From Psettodes erumei (Eukaryota > Chordata > Actinopteri > Pleuronectiformes > Psettodidae), in the NCBI GenBank assembly GCA_016785225.1, contig JAFBJZ010000821.1, forward strand, positions 434,001 to 498,000: a DNA stretch of 64,000 bases, in the 5' to 3' direction. The notes beneath the pieces were generated by a model. That model made no database searches, was not told the origin of the DNA, and worked only from the letters and a program-made list of their open reading frames with translations. Position 1 is the first letter of the stretch. Each line of letters starts with the position of its first letter. Below, one piece after another: positions 47,192 to 58,524 of this stretch. A program made the translations under genes and the position numbers.

Positions 47192-50100
47192 ATGGAGGAG
47201 GACACTCCAACCCTGAAACCCAGGCGGATCCAGAACCAGAACGTGGTCCACCGTCTCGAGAAGCGCAGGGTCTGCTCGGGCAGGCCCGGGGCTCACTGGT
47301 ACAGGGTGCGCTGCTTCCACCAGAACCTGTTCCCCAACTTCACCGTGGTCAACGTGGAGAAGCCCCCCTGCTTCCTCAGGAAGTTTTCGCCCGATGGACG
47401 CTGCTTCATCGCCTTCTCCTCTGACCAGACCTCTCTGGAGGTAAGAGGAGAGAAACCTCGCTGTTGACTTTGTGTATGTTTATCTCCCATCTGTCAGCAA
47501 ACACTTGGCTCAGACTGGAAACAGATTTGGTTCATCGACTCCAATTTACCTGAGACATAAAAATGAATGAAAGCTGTTCTCTAAAATGAATGTTCCTCTT
47601 CTAGATATATGAATACCAAGGCTGCCAGGCAGCTCAGGACCTGCTGAGAGGCCAAGAGGGCGAGACTCTTCTGACAGCCAATGACCAGCGCTCCCTCAAC
47701 ATCCGCGGCCGTCTGTTCGAGCGCTTTTTCTCCCTGCTGCATGTCACTAACGTGGCCTCGAATGGCGAACACCTAAACAGGGAGTGCAGCCTCTTCACAG
47801 ACGACTGCCGCTATGTCATTGTTGGGTCTGCCGTGTACGTCCCAGAAGAGCCGCCGCCGTACTTCTTTGAGGTGACGACATCATCAACCTTAGCCAATTT
47901 ACAAGGAAACTAAATGAAGCAATCAGACAGCCTCACCCATCTGTTATCTCCCGCCAGGTGTATCGTAACAACGAATCTGTGACCCCTAATCCCCGTTCTC
48001 CTCTGGAAGACTACTCCCTCCACATCATCGACCTTCACACCGGCAGGCTGTGCGACACCAGGTCCTTCAAGTGCGACAAGATTATTCTGTCGCACAACCA
48101 GGGCCTCTACCTCTACAGGAACATCCTGGCTGTGCTGTCGGTCCAGCAGCAGACCATACATGTCTTTCAGGTGAACAGAAAGTGATGTTCAGAGAACTGC
48201 ATATTTTACCTGATCCCAGCCCTTTTAATCTGTTTTTTTTTCTCCCTTGTCTCCTGTCCGACCAGGTGACTCCCGAGGGAACGTTTCTGGACGTGAGGAC
48301 CATCGGGCGTTTCTGTTACGAGGACGACCTCCTGACTCTTTCGGCGGTTTACACGGAGGCGCAGGCTGAGAGCCAGCCGGGCTTCCCTCGCCTGTACACC
48401 GACAAAACCATCAACTCCCTGAAGCACAGGCTGCTGGTCTACCTCTGGAGGAGGGCCGAGCAGGATGGCAGTGCCACTGCCAAGAGGAGGTACACGAGAT
48501 CGCTTTCCTCTTTTCAGTCTGGGTCTTTCATTGCTCGCTTACTTTGATCCATTCTGCTGCTTATCCAGGCTGCAGGGTTTTTTTTCACTCACTTGCTCAT
48601 TTTATTCCCTGCTTACTATAAATGTGAACTTAACTACGGCAGAGCGCGCGACCATCTGGCCTCGATCGAGATGAAAAAAAAAAAAAGAAGTGCCTTTTAG
48701 TTCTGGTTGCTGTTCAGTTATTGCAGATGAATTAATGGATGTAGACAAGGAAACGGGTAACTGTGAGAGTTAAGGTGATGCCCTCCTGCGTCATCAGCAC
48801 CATGTGGACCCACATGGGTGACTGACAGCTGGTCTTTTTTCTTCTCTGCTGCCACAAAGAGTTCAGTAAATCGCGTACGATCGGCATTCTCGGTCGAGAC
48901 TGTGGCCGGGCTACGCAGTGAATTGCATTAATAATGTCAAGCTCGTAGACATAAGAGGCATTCTGAGTGGTAATATTACTGGGGCATTGCAGTTGATGTG
49001 TGGTCGCTTGGTTTCACTCACTCACTCAGGGAACTGCTGAAATACACAAATACGCACTACACCTCCGTTTTAACTCCTTTCCACTGTCTGATAAGTGAAG
49101 ATTTCTGCGCTCGAGCGGTGACGCGCGTATGCGTTGCCATGGTTACAAAACCATCGCCTTGGAGGCAGCGTGTATACGGGCTAAATTGCCCCTCGCAGAT
49201 CAGGGGATCGCGATCAGCAGGTGAATTAGTGGCAGTTTACCTCTTGATGTTCTGCTAAAATCCCGTCTGCGCTCACGCAGTCGCGGGGTTGGTCCGTTTT
49301 GGTTTCGCTCCCGGATAAACCACACGGCGGTTTTTGTGGCACGGCAGGGCGGGTCTGGGTTCAGTCTGCACCAGAGCAGGACTGATAGCTTTGTCGCCAG
49401 CCCAAAGAAAGCCCCCAGACTCGAGTTTAACCGATCCAGTCGGTCCTCACAACACGGCAGCCGTGTTGTAAACAGGTGGAGATGTTTCACTACAGCTCAG
49501 TTGAGTCTGGCCCTTCATTAATTCAGTGCTTGTTGAAAGCGGGGAGGATGCTTGAAGAGCTCTCTTTTGCTCCGCCCACATGTATGTACAGTAAGTCTCT
49601 GTAGAGAAAGGAACTCACGCGGTGTGTGTTTATGAATAAAATGGACGAGTCGGACCGTGTCACTTCCCCGCTCTGAAGTTCTGTCCCCCAGCCCGTTACC
49701 AAAAGCTGGCTGTTGAGTCCACGTCCATACCCCAGCATTTAATTGACTGATCGGTTTCTTTGACCCAGCTCGGTTCTGACAAACACACGGCTTGTTGCAC
49801 GGTGTCGCCAGATTCTTCCAGTTCTTTGATCAGCTGCGGAGGCTGAGGATGTGGAAGATGCAGCTGCTGGATGAGCATCACCTCTTCATTAAATACACCA
49901 GCGAGGACGTGGTCACGCTCAGAGTCACCGACCCCTCGCAGGTAGGAACGTACACGCACGCACACACACATCTGAACCCCCCCACCCCTTCTCTTTGCTG
50001 CCGCTTTTCCCTGCCTCGCTGGCGTCTTTTGTTGTCCTCGCCGTATAAAAGGGATTCCTCTCTCAGGTCTCCAAGGACACGGTTCCCCACCAGATTCTGT

Positions 50101-52461
50101 TCAGCCCCGTGTCTCATTGGGAGCAGCAGCAAACGGATCTAATTAATGTTCATTTTATTTACAGAGGTCCTTGCTGATTAGCTACTTACATCTCACCGGT
50201 GAAGAATGCATGCTATATAATTTTGTCATATTAAACCTACAGTATGCTATAATTATAGATGGAAGCCAAAGCCTGAAATACCGAGTAATGTTAGAATAAC
50301 CACCTCACATTTCTTGATTGGCCTTGGATTTTTATTCATGAAGACTGGGGAGGACTGCGTCATGGTTAGAGAAAACATCTCTTCAACCCCCCCCTTTTTT
50401 TTTTAACGTTTCCTCCCTTAGCCGTCGTTCTTCGTCGTGTACAACATGGTGTCCACAGAGGTGCTGGCCGTCTTTGAGAACACCTCCGACCAGCTGCTGG
50501 AGCTGTTTGAGAATTTCTGCGACCTGTTCAGAAACGCCACGCTGCACAGCCAGGCCGTCCAGTTCCCGTGCTCCGCTTCATCCAACAACTACGCCCGTCA
50601 GGTCCAGAGAAGGTACTGAAGGTGGTACCGCGCTGTTTACCGCAGGAGTAATATCACATCAAATTATCAAATGTTTTCCTGCAAAAACTGTAAAGATTCC
50701 AGTTTGACATTATATGAGCTGGCCAAACCTCTGTCAGGGGTTGCTGTCTGAATGAAAGGGAAAAAAACAACAAAAAAAACCTTCACCTGAGGTTGTGCAG
50801 CCAAATGTCAGGGAGGATTTGAGGATGGTGCTTAGGAGGAGGAAGGAGATCAGCAGCGACCGCCCGGAGGTAGAAGGAAGGAGTTTCAGGATTTAATCTG
50901 GATACAGAGACATTAAGACAGGCAGCGTGGCCGTGAGGGCCGTGATTGAATTTGGCGGGTTCGACTCAGCGGCGTTGGTCCCAAAATCCTCAGTGGAGGG
51001 TGAGGAGGAGGAGGAGGGGGGGTGGGGGGGCTGAGGAAAGAGGAGAAGATAAAGTGTGAGGAGAGAGAAGAAGAGCTTAGAATTGGATTTTAAAGTGGGG
51101 AAAATTGAGGTTGGAAAGGAGAAGAGGAGAAAATGAATGCTGGCGAGCACGTTCGGTAAACCAGGTTTGTACCACTTACAACTTGCTAAGAGTGCCGCCT
51201 GGTTCACAGAGAAAAACCGACCGGAAGTGTTGTAGCAAAAGACAAGGCGAGAGGATGCTTGAAAACATGCGACTGTAGAGTTTTAAAGGACTGAAGAGTC
51301 GAGGGAAGACGGAGGAGGATTTAGCCAGGAGGGTCCCTCAGACGTCGCTTTGAATCAAATGTGTTTCTCAAATATTTTGAAATTGAAATGAAGGTGTTTG
51401 AGCTTTACTTCCCGTGCTCCAGATTTAAGGACACCATAGTGAATGCCAAGTACGGCGGCCACACCGAAGCAGTGCGGAGGCTGCTGGGTCAGCTGCCCAT
51501 CAGCGCGCAGTCCTACAGCAGCAGCCCCTACCTCGACCTCTCCCTCTTCAGCTACGACGACAAGTGGGTGTCGGTGATGGAGAGGCCCAAGACCTGCGGA
51601 GACCACCCCATCAGGTGCGGAACCCCCCCCTCACGGCGCATGAGCACCTTGATCCGAGCGCACGATCCAACAGGATCACATTATCTCTAACAGCCCAGAA
51701 ATAACGCCGCTGTCCAAAAAGAGATGAGACCAGTAAATGTTTACCAATTTGTTGCCAATTTAATCAGTCAGTCAATACTGGTGCCCATTTGTTTTTACTT
51801 GATTTGAGCAATCAGCTGCAGAATAAGTAGTGAACTGATTTGCACCAAGTTTGATGCCGGGATGTTCCAGGGGTCTTGATGTAAAAAAAAAAAAAAATCA
51901 GACGAGCTCTACAAGTTTGTACGATTCGGTGCAGACTATCAAACTATTTGCCTTCTCGTTGTATTTTTCTATTATAAGAGCGAGGCGGCCGTGCAGGATT
52001 GTCGTGCCTTTCTTGTTTGGCAGTGTATTAAATTACACCACAGAATGTAATAGGAGTAGCTAACGTAGCTCGCAACTTGTTTGCACCGTGTAAAAGTTAC
52101 AGACCGTAAGATTAACCGAAAGTTGTAATGAAAATGATCTTTTTTTTTTTTTTTTCTCCTTCTGCAGACAGCCGCTGTTTTGCAGCAACATCGGCCGCCG
52201 GCTCTTCAGACGGGATAAAAGAGTAGCAGAGGGTTTAATGGCTTCTCATCTGTTCCTGTCTCACCCGCTAGGTTCTACGCGCGGGACTCAGGCCTGCTGA
52301 AGTTTAAGATCCAGGCGGGCCTGCTGGGGCGGCCGGTGAACCACGCCGTGCGCCGCCTGGTCGCCTTCACCTTCCACCCCTTCGAACCCTTTGCCATCTC
52401 TGTCCAGCGCACCAACGCAGAATACGTGGTCAACTTCCACATGAGGCACGTCTGCGCGTGA
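47192..52461 (+). CDS. det1: det1, DET1 subunit of the CUL4-DDB1-COP1 ubiquitin ligase
   Basis: Eight phase-consistent exons: 47192-47440, 47605-47871, 47958-48170, 48266-48489, 49812-49941, 50422-50612, 51423-51614 and 52272-52461 (TGA 52459-52461). They encode 551 residues; human DET1 has 550. Diagnostic stretches are VNVEKPPCFLRKFSPDGR, IYEYQGCQAAQDLL, NPRSPLEDYSLHIIDLHTGR, TIGRFCYEDDLLTLSAVY, KHRLLVYLWRRAEQDGS, LFENFCDLFRNATLHS, FKDTIVNAKYGGHTEAVRR and LLGQLPISAQSYSSSPYLDL. DET1 is a nuclear scaffold that joins DDB1, DDA1 and COP1 in a CUL4 E3 ligase (targets include c-Jun) and works with UBE2E enzymes. The ATG at 47192 matches the family start; the next exon begins in frame. The 1.3-kb intron before 49812 has a weak polypyrimidine tract, but the phase and the protein (FFQFFDQLRRLRMWKMQLL) fix the acceptor. 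One residue is inserted at LHSQAVQF relative to human LHSEVQF, and the end reads RHVCA. Confidence 0.98.
49133..49146. promoter_or_regulatory. RFX X-box-like palindrome in a det1 intron
   Basis: GTTGCCATGGTTAC sits in a CpG-rich patch (49105-49215) within the long intron between 48490 and 49811, with GATCGCGATC nearby. Possible intronic enhancer; motif evidence only. Confidence 0.35.
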
Positions 52462-52616
52462 GGGGGTAGGGGGGGAGGAAGCCCGCCGATTCGCCCCCGG
52501 GAACAAAACGCAGGGCCGCTGGGCTTCTGCGAGCAGCTGCCGGTGACAATGCAACAAGCGTGTCCTCCATCAGGAGGCACAAAACAGTTTGTTCTGTTCG
52601 TCACCCCCCCACCACC

Positions 52617-52644
52617 ATCCTCCTCCTCCTCCTCCTCCTCCTCC
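52617..52644 (+). repeat. (TCC)n repeat in the det1 3'UTR
   Basis: About nine CCT/TCC units in the proposed det1 3' untranslated region. Confidence 0.9.
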
Positions 52645-53150
52645 GGAGAAATCAGCAGCGCTCTCCGCGCGCTCTCCTCCTGATAGAAACCGCTGTTTCT
52701 TTCCTCTTTGCCCCTCCATCACACAGTGGTCACTCCACCTCCGCCCCCGCCTCCCCCTCTGCAAGAAGGCAGCAAATCTGCCTTTTCCTCTCGCCTCCCC
52801 TTTCCCCCTTCCTCCACAGAACAAAGAGGGACCTGTAGGGAGGAGAGGCTGGAATAAGTGTAAATGGAGATGTAGAGAGAGTGATTGATGTGCGACGGAG
52901 GAGGGAGCCGTAGGTAGCCAGGTCTCTTAGAAGAAACCAAAGGTGGGGTTTTTTTTTTTTTTTTTTTTTTTCCTTTTCTGCCGTGCACTGTAAGCTACGC
53001 ATTCATATCAGAATTGCTTATCCAGTTGGTCCATAACCGGCTGTCCAACGAACTTGCTTTTTTCTCACACGGATGTGGAAAGAGGTAATTTTATATTCTA
53101 TTGTTTTTACACATTTTTTTATATTTTACTGTTTATATATATTTTATGCC

Positions 53151-53156
53151 AATAAA
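53151..53156 (+). terminator. det1: det1 polyadenylation signal AATAAA
   Basis: The first canonical AATAAA after the stop lies 690 nt downstream of it, in A/T-rich sequence and followed within 30 nt by GT/T-rich DNA (TTTTGTTCAACAGGTTTTC). It defines a 3'UTR of about 0.7 kb that includes a 20-plus poly-T run at 52949-52971. Confidence 0.7.
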
Positions 53157-53298
53157 ACTGTCGAAATTTTGTTCAACAGGTTTTCTTGTAGTTCAGGTGT
53201 TTCTGTGCTGAACAGGTAAAAACTTGGTGTGGCAAGGAACGTGATTATTGACTTTACTGTATTTTCTCCTTTTTTGTAGGAGAAAACATTTACTTATA

Positions 53299-53300
<2 letters not shown>

Positions 53301-53341
<41 letters not shown>
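53301..53341 (+). repeat. (GT)n(GA)n compound microsatellite
   Basis: Eleven GT units followed by about nine GA units. Confidence 0.95.
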
Positions 53342-54722
53342 CTGGTGCAGAAGCAAGCACGGGAGGGGTTTTTTATGTACGTGTGAGTGGGACAGATTTG
53401 GAGAAGAAAAACGAGTGCAAACATTGTTTCATCTGGATTAATGTTTTTATTTTACACATCAGATATAATTCCCAACATACCTTGTAATATTTAATCAATT
53501 GCACAGTCACGTGGCTTATGATGAACTTGAAACGATTTCAGCGCAGGTTTGCAAGACGAGCGCAAGACGAGTACCGTCATTTTTAATTTGAAAGCTGATC
53601 CCTGCGCTGTGAAGGATCATAACGTCGCTATTTCATATCACGTGCGTCTGTTGCGCAGACTTAAGCGCCGAACATCTGTTTAACTCAACACACAAGCATA
53701 TAAAAACAAATCTACATGTATCCAAATGGGCCGGCACCTCCGGTCCTGACATGAATGCAAAGTTGCTAATACACGGACATGTACGCATGTATAATAAACA
53801 GACGTGCGGACAAAAAGCCCACGCCCAGGCAGCTGCAGAGAGGTCATGGTGGTATGGAAAGCAGGTGCTGAGGGATTAAGTGTTCTCCTAGCCTGTGGTT
53901 ACACACCGGCAATGGACACGGGAGGTGTGTTTGTGCGGTGTGTCAGAGAGACGGACGAAAGGCAGAGGCAAGAAGGTATTTACAAATGGAAAGATGATGG
54001 AGAGATGAAAGCGATGGAGAATTGGTGAGAGACGGGGGTCCTCAAAACAGGACGGAGGGAGGTGGGGATCGATGCGGTGCGAGCGCACCAACTGTGTAAT
54101 GCGGCTGCCGGGGTTTTGCATAAGCACGGTGAATACTATCTTGTAGATCGAGGCTTAAGGAGGCCAGGGTATGTCATTGTCATTACGGTGTGTTTGTGTA
54201 AGCTGGTGTGTGACAACATGCTGTGATAATCAACTAATTACAGGAAGCGCACACAGCAGGCACAGACAGCCCTATATATAGGAGGACACAATGTCTGTTG
54301 TCCTCGTCCCTGCGGACGCATTGCGTACAGAAAATGTGTTGGTTTGTGTTTGTTTGTGTGCCTGTCAGGAGGTGAGTTAGTGCTCCCTCTCGTATGTCCA
54401 GGGTTTTTTTTTTTTTTTTTAACCATTCAGACTGTCAGAAGTATACATATACATATTCTCAGCTCTCTGCAGCAAATGGGAGCCTTAATTCCCTCTCGGT
54501 TCTAAACTACATAACTGTCGAACTATTCGATCTCCCCACAGATGTTTAAAAGCCAATAAGGAAGCAGGACACTGTGGGGTTTAAGTTACTGCTGGAGCGC
54601 AAACACAGAAAAGACATTCATGCGTGAACCTGATGCCTCCCACTACTTAGTACAATAACAAATATTTTGTATCTGTCTTATTCCTAAGATTCAGGTAAAC
54701 CTAAAGCCTTCTCCCTGACCTT

Positions 54723-54793
54723 GGTTGCTACGGAAACATAACCGCTCTCTGCTTGGTAACCTAGTCTTTTCTAATTGCTGTTGTCTTGGCAAC
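54723..54793. promoter_or_regulatory. Pair of RFX X-box-like sites
   Basis: GTTGCTACGGAAAC near 54724-54737 and GTTGTCTTGGCAAC at 54780-54793, with a half site TTGGTAACC between them. A third instance of paired X-box-like sites in this window. Confidence 0.35.
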
Positions 54794-57219
54794 AGCGCAA
54801 CCAATGTAATCTAGAAAAGGCCACAATCCTAAGTGTTTCCTGTTGCAGTGCTCAGCTTCTCACAGCAGCCACTAAACACACACAGACACATTTAATCATG
54901 TAGGCAGCAGTCACCTATGAAAAATCAACAACTGGTACATGTGAGGTTTTGCACTTTCGCTCTTGCAGGGCTGACACTGAAATACACACAAATACAGTGT
55001 ATAGAAATGGCACACACGGGTCTAAAAATCCTTTTACTGTTAAAAATGTAATTTTTAATATTAGAACACTGTCCAACATTCTGTATATGAAATGATTCGC
55101 AGTGCTCTCAAAAGGAACATCGGGCTTGAGTTTCTTTTTTTTTTTTTTTTGGTTCATGGTCAAAGCTGAAGAATTCAAGCTGTGTCTACTTTCAGAGAGA
55201 GAAAGCAGAGAAAGAGCACTTGACACACACACACACACACACACACATGGAAGGGGCCTGATTGTGTACACATTACTGAGATTTTTGCTGGGTCACAAAA
55301 TCTCCAAAAAATAAGGCAGCCTTCTAAAACATTAGTTTCAATTATACAGTATGTTCTCAACCAGAGGTAGGTGCACCCCGGGGCAGATACCAAGAATACT
55401 TAGAAAGATTGTAAGTGTACTTCTGCTAATATGGAAGAAAAAATAATAAAATAATAAAGTTAAATTAAAAATATTTTTCTACATGTTGAGTCAACTATAA
55501 CACTGGAACATTATGTGCTGTGACTGACAATGAAAGCTCACTAGCTTTAAAAAGTTAGCTGAATGTAATGGAGAACAGTTCAAATAATGAGCACCAATAA
55601 AGGGTTGGAACAAATTATAGTTTGATAAAGGTTGAAATTGTGATGATCCAATACGTAGGGGGGCTGTTGCAGTTTTTCTTACATGGGAATTAGAGTCCAA
55701 ATGAATTTGATTACAAAGGAGTTAGTCACTGGGTTGAGAAGACAACAGAATTGATCACTACGGTGAAAATGACATGGTTGTACGATGCGAACTAGAGGAA
55801 AGGTTTTGATATTGCAACAGCACATCCCTTACGACCACCTCTCGGTGCCCTCCGGTTTTAAGAAGATGCCCAAATCACCACAACAGACACAGTTATGGAC
55901 CACTTCCAAAACAGACTCCTCTCCTAACCACCTATCAGCCCTGCCTTGAGGCTAAAATGTTTACAAAATGTTTCCAGAGAGCATCCTCTCCATCAGGCCT
56001 GCTCGTTGCTGTAGTTGCAAAAGCACCACATCACCTCCACTCCACTCCACTCTGATGGATTTAAGAGCTTCGCTAAGAGTAGATCAGGGGGGTGGGGGGC
56101 TGGGGGTCCATGGTTCCTATACCATTTACACTGCCGAAGAATAGGGAAGAACGGATAATCATATGGATATTGGGTTGTGGTTTAGAAAGATCAGAAAGGA
56201 TTTATGGTTGTGGGAGCGAGGGGGAATTCATTATCCCCTGACATATAAAAGCAGACATTACATCCATTGATGACTGAGAGGCCACAGCTGTAACCCTCAG
56301 AAGATGGCTGTGGTGTTTCTCCTCCATGTTCACTGAATCATATACATTTTATATTGCAAATGAACAGATTCCACAATTGAAAAGGTTCATTTCAAAATAT
56401 ACATTATTGAGTATGGTAGTCGGCCTTGAAGCTAATTTCTAACTGTGATTATATAACAATCACAGACAATGCACATTTATTGTGACAGTTTTTGACAAAC
56501 AAAGTAGAGACTTAAGAACCACTTGTAAATCCACTGACAAATAAAAGAAAAAGAAAAAAAGGTGTTTTTGTATTTTTGAAATTAGTGTGAACTCCAGCTG
56601 ATCAATAAAGCTTTGTCCTCATAGTCCTCCGTGATAATTTGTACTCCCTTAAGTGTATATGCATTGATGCATGCACAGTAGGAATTATTTCATACAGGCT
56701 GAATACACGCACACACGCCCAGCCTTCACCTTTGCCCCCTTCATATCCCTGACCGTATTATTATTGTTATCGACCACGCTAGGATTGTTCCTCCCAGTAA
56801 CATATAAAGCTGTAACAGTGTCAACATTTCATATCACACGGATTAGCACTTCAGCCATCTGCACAGCTGACTGAGACCACTTGTGGAGCCTCCTGGTGAG
56901 ACCCATGAAATCACAACACCACCACCTAATGATTGGAGGTGGCAGGATGGAATCACAAGGAGAGGGCCTAAATATTGACAGCAAATATTTGATTCAAGGG
57001 TAGAGGTGTCCCCCAAGTCATAGGTCGGTAATCAGAAACAGATAGCACGTGTGTGTGTGTGCACACACGTGGACACACGCTCCAAACCCCAGACTCACAT
57101 TTGCTGATGTTTTACCAGCATCTACAGCTGTCTTTGAGGTGGAGTGAAAGGGGTGGATGCTAAACACACACAGTCCTCGGGGCCAAGCTGACACCACAAA
57201 TGCACAACTTGATTGTGGT

Positions 57220-57221
<2 letters not shown>

Positions 57222-57271
<50 letters not shown>
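57222..57271 (+). repeat. (GT)n(GA)n compound microsatellite
   Basis: About fourteen GT units followed by about eleven GA units. Confidence 0.95.
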
Positions 57272-58262
57272 CATGAGAGAAGGGTGAGGAGACAGACTCT
57301 TTGCATGTGTGTTTATAAATTTGAAGGACAACATAAAGTTGTCAGACATCAAACATAGAGACAAACACACACACACACACAAACATATATTCAATTTGTG
57401 AAGTAAAGACAGTGGTTATGAAGACCCTGGGCAGTGAACCAGGCTTTGCCCCCCAGCTCTTGCGCCACAGACCAGCGCTGTTCCCTTTGACAGCATGGAT
57501 AAGCAGCAACAGGTGAGCAGAGCTCTCCACCTACTGGACAAAAATAAGAACTGCATCTTCTTCTTGGCCTACTTTACGGGATCTATACCTAGTAGCAACA
57601 CAGATTCAAAAGAGAAATAATTAAGTATATTTACTCAAGCAATAGATGTAATTACAGTTTAAACGTATTTTTACTTGGGTTAGGGTTATACTCTACTATA
57701 TCTCAGGCTGCACCAGAAACAACCTGTAACATTAAAAATCCTTATCAGCCCAATGTGCAAAGTAGTGTTGGAAAAGATTTCCTACCTTTAATTTGAGAGA
57801 TTTGATTATTATATGATTGGTAGAAATTAAACTTCTTGGGATTATATCTGTCCACATGGGGGATGTTAAAAATTATATTTAGTTTATTTTATATAAGGTA
57901 AACATAAGCTGTCTCCTCAACATCAATGTGAACTGCCATTTGAAGAAGTAGTCTGCACACCTGTATATAGACTAGAGAATCTCTCCCTGCATGGTTTTCA
58001 TAATTTTGGTGTACTTGTTGTGAAAATAGACTCATACTCAATAAAAACCAGTCAGACCTTTACCTTCCAGATGGGATGGTTTTTTCCTACCTAAATTCAT
58101 TCCCCAAAAGCTGATGCAACAGTTTGCCTTCTTATTAAAAATAAAATTCAGTTGTTCTCAAAGGACAGTAATTCAATAGAACCACTTAAATCCCTGGGAT
58201 TTGTTGATTTAACGTTAATGAAGTGTTTCTGTCCTAAATTGAATTTGACAGACGCGCAGAGA

Positions 58263-58524
58263 GGGAGGGGCGTGACGTCAGAGGTCAGCTGACAGGTTTG
58301 TTTTGCTTGCTCGAGCTCGCTGGAGATAAAAACACAGCCGGAGGAAGGAAGCGACGACATCAAACCGTCTCCAAACTCCTCAGCGTTTCACCTACCAGCG
58401 CCGTAACCGCCGACAGTTTTATATATATAGTTGTTTGGTTTTTTTTAGCTTTTCTATATTCGCGTCAATACAGCCGCTACCTCTGTTTTTTATCCTGCTG
58501 CCAACTGGTTGACTTTGACGCAAT
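58263..58524 (+). promoter_or_regulatory. map1lc3b: map1lc3b promoter and 5'UTR
   Basis: A compact promoter lies 200-260 bp before the ATG. It has a GC box GGGAGGGGCG, a full CRE TGACGTCA (58273-58280), a palindrome GTCAGCTGAC (58284-58293) and a TATA-like GAGATAAAAAC (58323-58333). A start near 58355 is expected. The 5'UTR appears unspliced up to the ATG at 58525. A CRE in this position fits stress induction by ATF4/CREB-family factors, as reported for mammalian LC3B; here it is inferred. Confidence 0.6.

Larger units (their letters stand above)
53175..58255. other. Intergenic region between det1 and map1lc3b
   Basis: No credible exon on either strand. Contains (GT)n(GA)n repeats (53301-53341, 57222-57271), poly-T runs at 54404-54420 and 55136-55150, a GTCACGTGGC E-box near 53506, and two X-box-like sites at 54723-54793. 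Human DET1 is followed by MRPS11/MRPL46; no such exons were recognised here. Confidence 0.5.

Noticed and set aside
52140..52271. An additional det1 exon after TTCTGCAG at about 52167
   Set aside because: Using it breaks the frame; the acceptor at 52271 joins exactly in phase to give RFYARDSGLLKF.
57645..57690. A second copy of the hAT-like repeat (words such as TATTTACTCAAGCAATAG)
   Set aside because: Similarity is limited to a few short words; too weak to annotate.
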